Of a stretch of 14,595 nt of DNA, positions 1 to 6,501 are shown in pieces. Each line of letters begins with the position of its first letter. Within the stretch, counting starts at the first letter, position 1. The position numbers were made by a program, and so were the translations under genes. A model generated the notes under the pieces. It was not told the origin of the DNA. It was given only the letters and a program-made list of their open reading frames with translations, and searched no databases. The DNA comes from Chloroflexota bacterium (GTDB lineage Bacteria > Chloroflexota > Anaerolineae > JACRMK01), in NCBI GenBank assembly GCA_016200765.1, contig JACQEC010000016.1, forward strand, positions 1-14,595, given 5' to 3'.

Positions 1-369
1 ACGGCTGAAGCGCACGACATGGCGATTGCCGGAGCCGTGACCGATGGGATGAAGCGCGCCTTCCGGCAGTTCGGCGACCAGTTTGGCAATGTCCTGTACG
101 ACAAGGACAGCGCCGTGTTCAAGGAGGCGCTGCAGGGGCAGGCCCCGGCGTGGCAAAAGCCCAACGGCGCCCTGCGGAAGTCGCCCGCCGCAACGCCCGA
201 GCGTCCCGCTTCGTTACCGCGCGGCGGCGAAGCCGCGCCGGGAGCGAAGCCTGCCGCGCCGCTGACGAACGGCCAACCGGCGGCCAAGCCACCCGTACCG
301 GCGACGAACGGCCAACTGGCGACCAAGCCAGAGCCGCCCGCCGCTCCTAAACTCCGGCCAGTTGCATAA
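1..369 (+). CDS. Rad52/Rad22-family DNA annealing protein, C-terminal part (5' end outside window)
   Basis: The reading frame is open from base 1, so the ATG at 19 is probably internal and only the last 122 residues are seen. The first part reads AVTDGMKRAFRQFGDQFGN followed by VLYDKD. This matches the end of the Rad52/Rad22 annealing core, where an (A)-T-D-A-x-K-R-A-x-R-x-F-G-N-x-x-G-N-x-L-Y-D-K signature is typical. Members of this family bind single-stranded DNA and anneal complementary strands in recombinational repair, or act as phage-type recombinases. After about residue 45 the protein becomes a low-complexity Ala/Pro/Lys tail with two TNGQ-containing repeats, probably disordered. A single-strand binding protein gene follows 84 bp downstream on the same strand, which fits a recombination role. 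The family call is fairly secure. Whether the gene is chromosomal housekeeping or phage-derived cannot be judged because the N-terminal half is missing. Confidence 0.72.
   Translation, partial: TAEAHDMAIAGAVTDGMKRAFRQFGDQFGNVLYDKDSAVFKEALQGQAPAWQKPNGALRKSPAATPERPASLPRGGEAAPGAKPAAPLTNGQPAAKPPVPATNGQLATKPEPPAAPKLRPVA
264..341 (+). repeat. Two 39-bp in-frame repeats in the Rad52-like tail
   Basis: A 28-bp segment beginning GACGAACGGCCAAC at 264 recurs at 303 with two mismatches, a 39-bp (13-codon) period. Each copy encodes TNGQ followed by an Ala/Lys/Pro-rich stretch. The rest of each unit is more diverged. The repeat lies in the predicted disordered tail and may vary in copy number between strains. 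Confidence 0.6.
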
Positions 370-453
370 GCGTATCTTCATCTAGACAACACGACTATCT
401 GTTCTGTGAATAACATCTATCTGCGGCAGTCGTGCTAACCCAAGGAGAGTAAC

Positions 454-873
454 ATGTACCAGAAAACCACGATCATCGGCAACCTCGGAGGCAACCCCGA
501 GCTCAAGTATTTGGTCAACGGCACGGCCGTGACCTCGTTCAGCATGGCGGTGAACAACCAGCGCAAGAATCCGGAAGGTGAAGTCGTCAAGGAGACGACG
601 TGGTTCCGCGTCAGCGTCTTTGGCAAACAGGCCGAGTCGTGCGCGGAGTATTTGACGAAGGGGCGCATGGTGCTGGTGGAGGGGACGCTCAAGGGCGACC
701 CGGCGACCGGCGGCCCGCGCCTGTATGAGCGGAAGGACGGCACGGTGGGCGCGTCGTTCGAGTTGGTCGCGAACAGCGTGAAGTTTCTCCCCACCGGCGC
801 GCCGGGCGAGAAGGAGAAGGCCGCGCCCGTCGCGGAAACCGCGGAGATGGCTCTTGAGCAGTTCCCGTTCTAA
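454..873 (+). CDS. ssb: Single-stranded DNA-binding protein
   Basis: This 139-aa protein binds and protects single-stranded DNA in replication, repair and recombination. Residues 1-110 form the OB fold: an N-terminal MYQKTTIIGNLGGNPELKY block, then TSFSMAVNN, TTWFRVSVFGKQAE, KGRMVLVEGTLK and an FELVANSVKFL strand, all typical of bacterial SSB. The length is short for the family because the C-terminal linker is only about 25 residues. The tail ends EQFPF. It keeps the terminal Pro-Phe used to recruit partner proteins but lacks the usual run of aspartates. The start is set by a good ribosome binding site, AAGGAGA at 442-448, five bases before the ATG. The gene sits directly downstream of the Rad52-like gene and is closed by an intrinsic terminator, so it may be expressed with that gene or from a promoter in the 84-bp gap, where I see no convincing one. 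Confidence 0.95.
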   Translation: MYQKTTIIGNLGGNPELKYLVNGTAVTSFSMAVNNQRKNPEGEVVKETTWFRVSVFGKQAESCAEYLTKGRMVLVEGTLKGDPATGGPRLYERKDGTVGASFELVANSVKFLPTGAPGEKEKAAPVAETAEMALEQFPF

Positions 874-905
874 ACAGGAGCGGGCCAGTTGCTGTACGAT
901 CTACG

Positions 906-939
906 GCGCACCCTGACAACTGTCAGGGTGCGCTTTTTT
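906..939 (+). terminator. Intrinsic terminator after ssb
   Basis: A perfect inverted repeat, GCGCACCCTGAC at 906-917 and its complement at 922-933, encloses a 4-nt loop (AACT). Six T residues follow at 934-939. This is a textbook rho-independent terminator on the + strand. There is no T tract on the minus-strand side, so it does not obviously serve the converging Kelch gene. Confidence 0.92.
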
Positions 940-959
940 GCGTGTTTGCCTCTGGTGGT

Positions 960-2027
960 TCAGGGCCGGTAGGCTTCGTTGAGGGGCGAGCTGGCGCCGC
1001 CGCCGGGAGCCTTGCCTCCGGCGAGCACGAAGATGGTCCCGTTGAAGACGGCCGCGCCGATGCCGTGTCGAGCCGTCGGCATGGCGGCGCGCGCGCTCCA
1101 TGTGTTGGCGACGGTATCGAACACTTCGTTGTCGTTGAAGGTTTTCTGCGGTGACTCGCCGCCGAAGACGTATATCTTGCCGTCCAGCGCGGCGGCGGCG
1201 AGGCCACTACGGGCCGTCGGCAGGCGGGCGAGGCGCACCCACTGATTGGTAGCGGGATCGTACCGCTCGTGGGCGTCGAGGTTGTTGGCGAAGTCGCCGT
1301 TGACGCGCCCGCCGATCACATAGAGCGCGCCGCCAACGGTCACTGCCGCGAGGTGGTCACGCGCGGTGGGCATCGGCGCGCGCGCGGTCCAGGCGTTCGT
1401 GGCGGGGGAGTAGGCTTCGATGGCGTTGGAGCCGACGCCGCCAACGGCGTAAATCGTTGAGCCAACGGGCGCCGCGGCCAGCGCCGCGCGCGGGGTGGGC
1501 AGAGGCGCCCGCTCGCTCCACTCATCCAGCACGGGATCGTATTGGAACACGCGGTTTGACGCGCCGCGGTCGGAAGCGCCGCCCATCACGAAAAGTTTGC
1601 CGCCCAAACTGGCCGCCGCCGCGTGGTCGAGCGCCAGCGGCATCGGCTTGATGGTCCTCCAGATGTCCGCCGATGGGTCATAGGCTTCGACGGTGGCGAC
1701 GCGCGCGCCGGTTGGCCCGACTCCACCAGCCACATAGATCAGCCTGTTGACTTCGGCCACGGCTACCTCACTGCGCGCGGTGGGCACTGGGGCCTTGCTC
1801 TGCCAATTGCTGGGCGGCGGCGTGAGCGGAATGGGCGCGGCGGGCGCGATGGTCAGTGATGGCGACGGGCTCGGGGCGCTGGGTCTGACGGTGGAAGTCG
1901 GCGTGATTGCGAGCGCGGTCGCCGGCAGGGCCGTGGGGGTGGTTGTGGCCGGCGCATTGGCCGGCACACACCCGACGAATAGACTTGCGAGAATGGCGGC
2001 GAGCAATATGATCACACGACGGTTCAC
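960..2027 (-). CDS. Secreted Kelch-repeat (beta-propeller) protein, probable lipoprotein
   Basis: This 355-aa exported protein reads from a GTG at 2027, preceded by AGGAG at 2034-2038. An ATG at 2057 in the same frame would lie upstream of the likely transcription start, so GTG is preferred. The N-terminus VNRRVIILLAAILASLFVGC is a signal peptide. Cys20 could be lipidated, although the residue at -3 is Phe, so it is an atypical lipobox. Residues of about 21-75 form a Pro/Thr/Ala linker. Six Kelch repeats follow, each with a pattern like P-x-x-R...LYVxGG...E-x-Y-D-P...W, predicting a six-bladed propeller. Such domains usually mediate protein or glycan binding, and some are enzymes. No catalytic residues can be assigned, and the partner is unknown. 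It is divergently transcribed from the 138-aa gene at 2179. No terminator is visible just after its stop. Confidence 0.88.
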   Translation of the reverse strand: MNRRVIILLAAILASLFVGCVPANAPATTTPTALPATALAITPTSTVRPSAPSPSPSLTIAPAAPIPLTPPPSNWQSKAPVPTARSEVAVAEVNRLIYVAGGVGPTGARVATVEAYDPSADIWRTIKPMPLALDHAAAASLGGKLFVMGGASDRGASNRVFQYDPVLDEWSERAPLPTPRAALAAAPVGSTIYAVGGVGSNAIEAYSPATNAWTARAPMPTARDHLAAVTVGGALYVIGGRVNGDFANNLDAHERYDPATNQWVRLARLPTARSGLAAAALDGKIYVFGGESPQKTFNDNEVFDTVANTWSARAAMPTARHGIGAAVFNGTIFVLAGGKAPGGGASSPLNEAYRP

Positions 2028-2047
2028 CGGTGACTCCTCTAGAGTGT

Positions 2048-2056
2048 ATTGTAGCA
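2048..2056 (-). promoter_or_regulatory. Extended -10 promoter for the Kelch gene
   Basis: Read on the minus strand the sequence is TGCTACAAT, an extended -10 element (TGn plus TACAAT, five of six matches to TATAAT). It would start transcription near 2041, about 14 nt before the GTG at 2027, leaving just enough leader for the AGGAG ribosome binding site. No good -35 hexamer is seen, which is usual for extended -10 promoters. Inferred from sequence only. Confidence 0.55.
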
Positions 2057-2079
2057 CAACCGCGCAACGCCACCGCTTA

Positions 2080-2088
2080 TGCTATAAT
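2080..2088 (+). promoter_or_regulatory. Extended -10 promoter for the 138-aa gene
   Basis: TGCTATAAT combines the TGn extension with a perfect TATAAT hexamer at 2083-2088. No -35 element is evident 17 bp upstream. Transcription would start near 2095 and leave a leader of about 84 nt before the TTG start at 2179. It lies back to back with the Kelch promoter, their -10 hexamers 29 bp apart. Confidence 0.62.
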
Positions 2089-2178
2089 AGCCTCCCGGAT
2101 TGGCCCGAGCCTGCGCTCTGACCCATCCGGCGATTGTTTTGCCCGTCGGACATCACCATTTGAGCGGGGAGGAAATCG

Positions 2179-2595
2179 TTGAGCCGTTTGCTGAATGGCC
2201 CGAATCCGGGAACGGAGCGCAACCAACTGCGCCGGACGATTGCGGAGGCTCTGCGCCATCTGTTGAGCAAGAAGAATCTGGATGATGAAGCCAAGGACAT
2301 GGTCGCGCTCATCATCTATTCACTGCACGGCATTGCCGAGGGCGTGGATCAGTCGGCGACGGCTTGGGAAAAGCGCGATTACTTTCTGAAGGCCGACCGG
2401 TTCCGCCAGGAGTGGGCATGGGTTGAAACGAGCGCGAATCGGCTTGAGATGATCCTGCGCGGGCAATTGTGGCCCGATCTGCCGGCGGCGCTGATGGAAC
2501 TGGCGCCGCGCTTTGGCGATATTACCGTCACCAAGTTTGTGCGCAGTGAGGCGATGTGGAAGGGACGCTATCAGCAGTTGATGGCGCAGAAGTAG
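2179..2595 (+). CDS. Unrecognised 138-aa mainly helical cytoplasmic protein
   Basis: I do not recognise a named family. The start is a TTG with a strong ribosome binding site GGGGAGG (2166-2172) six bases upstream, and a good extended -10 promoter lies further upstream, so the gene is likely real. The protein has no signal peptide or membrane segment. Its composition suggests several amphipathic helices: residues 15-50 (RNQLRRTIAEALRHLLSKK, then DMVALIIYSLHGIAEGVD), 60-95 and a C-terminal helix. It is rich in Trp near the middle (WEKRDYF, QEWAWVE), which may form a hydrophobic interface. It is transcribed away from the Kelch gene and is followed 72 bp later by the phosphoesterase, which has its own promoter. 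No function is proposed. Confidence 0.75.
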   Translation: MSRLLNGPNPGTERNQLRRTIAEALRHLLSKKNLDDEAKDMVALIIYSLHGIAEGVDQSATAWEKRDYFLKADRFRQEWAWVETSANRLEMILRGQLWPDLPAALMELAPRFGDITVTKFVRSEAMWKGRYQQLMAQK

Positions 2596-2630
2596 GACAG
2601 GGTGGACGCTGGGGAAATACCCGCAACCGA

Positions 2631-2660
2631 TTGACGGGGCAAGCCAACCCGTGATACACT
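2631..2660 (+). promoter_or_regulatory. Sigma70-type promoter abutting the phosphoesterase start
   Basis: TTGACG at 2631-2636 matches the -35 consensus at five of six positions. TACACT at 2655-2660 is a four-of-six -10 match with 18-bp spacing. The expected start site is near 2667, essentially at the GTG start codon at 2668, predicting a leaderless transcript. Confidence 0.6.
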
Positions 2661-2667
2661 GGCGCTT

Positions 2668-3843
2668 GTGAACTTGTCGCGCCGCGACTTCTTGCGTCTG
2701 TCGGCCTTGTCGCTCGCGTCGGCATGCGCGCCGCGCTCCACCGCAACCGCGCCGAGTGCGACCGCCGTACCCACATCCACCCCTGAACCGACTTTGCCGC
2801 CAAGCCCCACGGCGACGGACGTTCCACCGGCCACCGCGACCACCGCGCCAACGGCGGCGCCAACACTGACGGCAACCGCCACCGCTAATCCTTCCGCGCT
2901 GATCAAGCAGGTGGTCATCTTCATTCAAGAGAACCACTCGTTTGACGCGATGTTTGCGGGCTTTCCCGGCGCGGACGGCGTGGCGCACGGAAGCCTCTGC
3001 AAGGACAAACCGCCCGATCCTAACCACAGCCACGCGGCGGCGTTGCTGCCGTTTGGTCTGGCTGAACTGGCAGGCGATTGCCACTACACCGAAGCGCAGA
3101 TACCCAATTACTGGAAGGTCGCGCGCGCCTTTACCCTGTGCGACAACTATTTTACCGAGGTGCGCGGGCCTTCAGTGCCGAACTACTTCATGCTGACATC
3201 GGCGCAGTCTCCAATCATTGACGCGCCCTCGCGCCCGCTCACGCTCGATGGGCCGACGATGCCGGACCGGTTGATGGAGAAGGGACTGACGTGGAAAGAT
3301 TATGGCGGGGAGTTTCTCGTCTATCGCGCATTGCGGGGAAGACCGGAGATCACGACCAACCAACAGCAGATCATCGCCGACGCGCAGGCGGGGAAGTTAC
3401 CCAACGTTTCGTGGCTGATTTCGGGGTTTGATATCAGCGGCCACCCGCCGGCCAGCCTGTGCGCCGCCGAAAACTGGATGGTGCGCGTGTTGAGCGCCAT
3501 CATGCGCGGGCCGCAGTGGGGCTCGACGGCGGTCTTCCTCTCGTGGGATGATTGGGGCGGCTTCTACGACCATGTGACGCCGCCGGTGCTGGAAAAGTGG
3601 AGCGACGGCACGCCGTTCCGTCTGGGCCAGCGGGTGCCCTGCACGGTCGCCAGCCCTTACGCGAAGCCCGGCTATGTCTCGCACCGGCAGTATTCACACT
3701 TGAGTTTGCTCAAGTTTGTCGAGACGATCTTCGGTCTCAAGCCGCTGAACGAGCGCGACGCGAACGCGGGCGACATGCTGGACTGCTTTGACTTCGCGCA
3801 GGCGCGCCCGGCTATCGAATTGCGCGAGCGGCCCTGTGGTTGA
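2668..3843 (+). CDS. Tat-exported phosphoesterase (acid phosphatase AcpA / non-haemolytic phospholipase C family)
   Basis: This 391-aa protein starts at GTG 2668, with no Shine-Dalgarno sequence in front. The N-terminus has a twin-arginine motif, SRRDFLRL (residues 4-11), a short hydrophobic stretch and Cys20 in the context LASAC, so it is probably Tat-exported and possibly lipid-anchored. Residues 21-76 are a Thr/Pro/Ala linker. The catalytic domain begins with VVIFIQENHSFDAMF; the ENHSFD block (88-93) corresponds to the family's metal-binding and nucleophile region. DDWGGFYDHV (294-303) is the second diagnostic metal-binding motif, and SGHPP (257-261) lies between them. The family hydrolyses phosphomonoesters or phospholipid head groups outside the cytoplasm. 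The substrate cannot be decided. The gene stands alone between its own promoter and a repeat-rich spacer. Confidence 0.9.
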   Translation: MNLSRRDFLRLSALSLASACAPRSTATAPSATAVPTSTPEPTLPPSPTATDVPPATATTAPTAAPTLTATATANPSALIKQVVIFIQENHSFDAMFAGFPGADGVAHGSLCKDKPPDPNHSHAAALLPFGLAELAGDCHYTEAQIPNYWKVARAFTLCDNYFTEVRGPSVPNYFMLTSAQSPIIDAPSRPLTLDGPTMPDRLMEKGLTWKDYGGEFLVYRALRGRPEITTNQQQIIADAQAGKLPNVSWLISGFDISGHPPASLCAAENWMVRVLSAIMRGPQWGSTAVFLSWDDWGGFYDHVTPPVLEKWSDGTPFRLGQRVPCTVASPYAKPGYVSHRQYSHLSLLKFVETIFGLKPLNERDANAGDMLDCFDFAQARPAIELRERPCG

Positions 3844-3875
3844 TGCCGCTGGCATCGGAAGCGCCCGCTAGAGAA

Positions 3876-3903
3876 GCGTTGAGCGTTGCGGGTTCCGCGT
3901 TCA
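3876..3903 (+). repeat. Degenerate heptanucleotide array (4 units)
   Basis: Four successive 7-bp units, GCGTTGA, GCGTTGC, GGGTTCC and GCGTTCA, run without interruption at 3876-3903 between the phosphoesterase gene and the 62-bp repeats. Period-7 arrays of this kind are non-coding here. Significance is modest because the units are degenerate. Confidence 0.5.
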
Positions 3904-4061
3904 CGCGGTGATTCGTGCGCGCCGCTGGCATGGGCGAAGCCGCGCGCGAGCGGTCTGATTATCCACGCGGTGATGCGTGCGCGCCGGGTGGAATGGGCGA
4001 AGCCGCGCGCGGGCGGTCTGATTATCCACGCGGTGGTTCGTGCGCGCTGCTTCGCCCCTAC
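3902..4061 (+). repeat. 62/63-bp direct repeat, about 2.5 copies
   Basis: Unit 1 (3902-3963) and unit 2 (3964-4026) begin CACGCGGTGAT and end GGTCTGATTATC. They differ at only a few positions plus one indel. A third, truncated copy begins at 4027 and diverges after about 22 bp into a segment reading TTCGCCCCTAC. The array fills most of the gap upstream of the DinB-like gene. The frame happens to be open through it, which makes an artificially long N-terminal extension of that gene possible. Each unit has a TTATCCACG octamer-plus-one that resembles a DnaA box by chance. This looks like a dispersed intergenic repeat rather than coding sequence. Confidence 0.8.
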
Positions 4062-4083
4062 GGTTACGCTGATGGGGGATTCG

Positions 4084-4575
4084 ATGGTAAGCGATCTGAT
4101 TCGCAAATTGTATGTCTATTACGCATGGGCTAACCGGCGCATCCTCGATACGGCCGCGCGGGTCAGTCCCGACCAATACTTCGCCACACAGGCCGACGGC
4201 CAATCCCTGCACACGATCCTGACGCACACGCTCGGCGCGCAGTGGGTCTGGCTTCACCGATGGCGGCGACAGGCCCTGCCGGCGCGGTCGGAGATTGCGG
4301 CCATCGCCGACCTTGAAACGCTTCGCGCGCGCTGGGAGACCCTCGACGCCGAGCTGCAACAATTCGCCGCGACGCTGACCGACGCCGAGCTGGACAACGT
4401 CATTTCGTACGTCAATACGCGCGGCGAAACCTGGTCGTACCCGCTTTGGCAGATGATGATGCAGGTCGTCAACCACGGCACCCAGCACCGCAGTGAGGCC
4501 GCCCTGCGCCTGACCGAGTTGGGCCACTCGCCGGGCAATCTGGACTTTCTGATTTTTCTCGACGAAACGAAATGA
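4084..4575 (+). CDS. DinB/YfiT-family putative metal-dependent hydrolase
   Basis: This 163-aa protein starts with MVSDLIRKLYVYYAWANRRILD, the classical DinB-family first helix (Y-x-x-W-A-N). The predicted fold is a four-helix bundle. His48 (LTHTLGAQWVW), His131 and His135 (NHGTQHRSEAA) supply the usual three-His metal site. Family members include thiol-S-transferases and damage-induced proteins of unknown chemistry, so no substrate is given. I chose the ATG at 4084 because it aligns with the family start and has a G-rich site (GGGGGA, 4074-4079) upstream. An in-frame ATG at 3886 would translate the repeats and is unlikely. The stop overlaps the next ATG by four bases (ATGA), suggesting translational coupling to GH127. 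Confidence 0.88.
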   Translation: MVSDLIRKLYVYYAWANRRILDTAARVSPDQYFATQADGQSLHTILTHTLGAQWVWLHRWRRQALPARSEIAAIADLETLRARWETLDAELQQFAATLTDAELDNVISYVNTRGETWSYPLWQMMMQVVNHGTQHRSEAALRLTELGHSPGNLDFLIFLDETK

Positions 4576-6390
4576 TTGCCGCGCCCGCCCCGCTGACCCC
4601 GGTCCCGTTCACGCACGTCACCGTGAGCGATGCGTTCTGGGCGCCGCGCATCGAGACCAACCGGACGGTGACGATCCCGGCGGAGTACGAGATGTGCGAG
4701 CGCACAGGCCGCGTCGCCGCATTCGATCTGCTATGGAAGCCGGGCGATCCCAACCCGCCGCACGTCTTCTGGGATTCCGACATGGCCAAGTGGATTGAGG
4801 CCGCCAGTTACTCGCTGTCCACCCACTTCGACGCGTCGCTTGACCAATTGCTGGATAGCGTGATCGCACGGATTGCCCGCGCCCAGCAGCCGGACGGCTA
4901 CCTGAACACCCATTACACGACCGTCGAGCCGGGCAAGCGTTGGACGAATCTGCGCGACCGGCATGAGCTCTACTGCGCCGGCCACCTGATTGAAGCGGCG
5001 GTCGCCCACTATCGCGCGACCGGCAAGCGCGCCCTGCTGGACGTGCTCTGCCGCTACGCTGATCATATTGACGCGACGTTTGGCCGCGAGGCTGGCAAAC
5101 GCCGCGGGTACTGCGGGCACGAGGAGATCGAGCTGGCGCTGGTCAAGCTCTATCACGTGACCGGCGAGAGGCGATACCTTGCACTGGCGCAATACTTTGT
5201 GGACGAGCGCGGCCAGTCGCCCCACTATTACGATTGGGAAGCGCACCAGCGGGGCGATGATCCGAAAGACTACTGGGCCAAGACCTACCAGTATGTGCAG
5301 GCCCACAAGCCCGTGCGCGATCAGCGCGAGGCCGTCGGCCATTCCGTGCGCGCGATGTATTTGTACAGCGCGATGGCCGATCTGCTCCGTGCAACAGGCG
5401 ACGCCGGACTGCAAGAGGCGAGCGAGTCCCTGTGGCACAGTGTTTGCGCCCAGCAGATGTACGTGACCGGCGGCATCGGCCCGGCGGCGGCCAACGAGGG
5501 CTTCACCGCGCCTTACGACCTGCCCGATGAAACGGCTTACGCCGAGACGTGCGCGGCGATTGGTTTGGTTTTCTGGAACCACCGGCTGTTACAACTCTCT
5601 GGTGATGGCCGCTACGCCGATGTGATGGAGCGCGCGCTGTATAACGGCGTCATCAGCGGCGTGTCGCTGGACGGCCGGCGCTTCTTTTACGAGAACCCGC
5701 TGGCCAGCCGCGGCGCGCATCACCGGCAAGACTGGTTCGACTGCGCCTGCTGTCCGCCCAACCTGGCCCGCCTGCTGGCGAGCATCGGCGGCTATGTTTA
5801 TTCGCAAAGCCCGCGCGATGCGTGGGTGCATCTGTTCGTGCAGGGCGAAGGCCGGCTGACCGTTGATGGCCGCGACGTGAGCCTGTGGCAGACGACGCGC
5901 TATCCGTGGGATGGAGCCGTGCGCATGGAGGTTCAGCCTGCCGCACCGCTCACCTTTACCCTGCACGTTCGACTGCCGGGCTGGTGCGAGCGCGCCCGCA
6001 TGATGGTGAACCAGACGCCAGTGCGAATCGAGAGGAGCGCCGGTTACGCGCACATCACGCGCCGGTGGACGCGCCGCCTTACAGCGCGGGCCGGTGGTGT
6101 ATTGTTTAGAAGGCGCCGACCATCACCACCAGCCGCTCGACCGGATCACACTGCCCCAAGACACCGCGCCCCGTCGCCGCTTTGCGCCGGAGTATCGCGC
6201 CGACTGGCTCGGCGGTGTCACGGTGCTGAAGGGACAGGGGTTGATCGCGTCGGGCGATTGGGGGGATGCGTTGTACCGCGCCAAGCTGCCCGCGATGGAA
6301 CCCGTTTCCCTCACCGCCGTGCCCTACTGCGTATGGGATAATCGCGAGCCCGGCGAGATGCGCGTCTGGCTAAGAACAGGCAAGGAGTAA
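4572..6390 (+). pseudogene. GH127 beta-L-arabinofuranosidase, broken by internal deletion and frameshift
   Basis: Family GH127 enzymes release L-arabinose from beta-L-arabinofuranosides. From the ATG at 4572 the frame encodes the (alpha/alpha)6 barrel. Visible motifs are NEGF (Glu309, acid/base), YAETCA (Glu325 and Cys327) and CACCPPN (Cys393 nucleophile, Cys394), i.e. the Zn-Cys site of the Bifidobacterium enzyme HypBA1, with the same 16-residue Glu-Glu spacing. The frame is normal to about residue 499 (HITRRW, ending 6068), then continues as Arg-rich nonsense to a stop at 6341. The next conserved block, GRAALQRGPVVYCLEGAD, lies in the +1 frame from 6067 and continues to a stop at 6390 (PVSLTAVPYCVWDNREPGEM). 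The 25-30 residues normally between these blocks are absent. The catalytic domain is intact but the C-terminal beta-sandwich is disrupted. It could also be an assembly collapse. The stop codon lies inside the following heptamer repeat. Confidence 0.85.
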
Positions 6391-6481
6391 GGAGTAGGGA
6401 GTAAGGAGTAGGGTTGTCTCTCGGCCTCCGGTTGCCGTCGTTGCCACCCCTTACTCCTTAGTCCATACTCCCTACTTCTTG
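6381..6481. repeat. Inverted heptamer array forming a 33-bp imperfect stem
   Basis: The left arm (6381-6413) contains four exact 7-mers alternating GAGTAAG, GAGTAGG, GAGTAAG, GAGTAGG at 6385-6412. The right arm (6449-6481) is its ungapped reverse complement at 28 of 33 positions, 30 of 33 if G-U pairs are allowed in RNA. The loop is 35 nt. The left arm includes the TAA that ends the GH127 frame, and the right arm ends about 10 bp before the ribosome binding site of the cyclase gene. There is no following T tract, so it is not a classical terminator. In mRNA it could block 3' exonucleases or attenuate downstream expression. Confidence 0.85.
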
Positions 6482-6501
6482 TTTGAGATTAGGAGAGAGG
6501 T

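Noticed and set aside
362..416. Possible ssb promoter (TTGCAT at 362 and TAACAT at 411)
   Set aside because: The hexamers are far from proper 16-18 bp spacing, and no other convincing pair was found in the gap.
2320..3084. 254-aa minus-strand open frame opposite the 138-aa gene and phosphoesterase
   Set aside because: Arg/Gly-rich low-complexity translation, largely the complement of the Pro/Thr linker. No ribosome binding site or domain.
3842..3856. Small hairpin GATGCC-GCT-GGCATC just after the phosphoesterase
   Set aside because: Only a 6-bp stem overlapping the stop codon, with no T tract, so too weak to call a terminator.
3959..4030. DnaA-box-like TTATCCACG at 3959-3967 and 4022-4030, and TTATCCACC at 9275-9283
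   Set aside because: The first two are simply part of the 62-bp repeat. There are no dnaA, dnaN, AT-rich unwinding region or box cluster, so an origin is not supported.
3902..4061. Possible CRISPR array from the 62-bp direct repeats
   Set aside because: Units are contiguous, with no unique spacers between short repeats, only 2.5 copies are present, and no cas genes are nearby.
3886..4083. N-terminal extension of the DinB-like protein starting at ATG 3886
   Set aside because: It would translate the 62-bp repeats (repeated GLIIHAV segments). The DinB fold begins at 4084, where a G-rich ribosome binding site is present.
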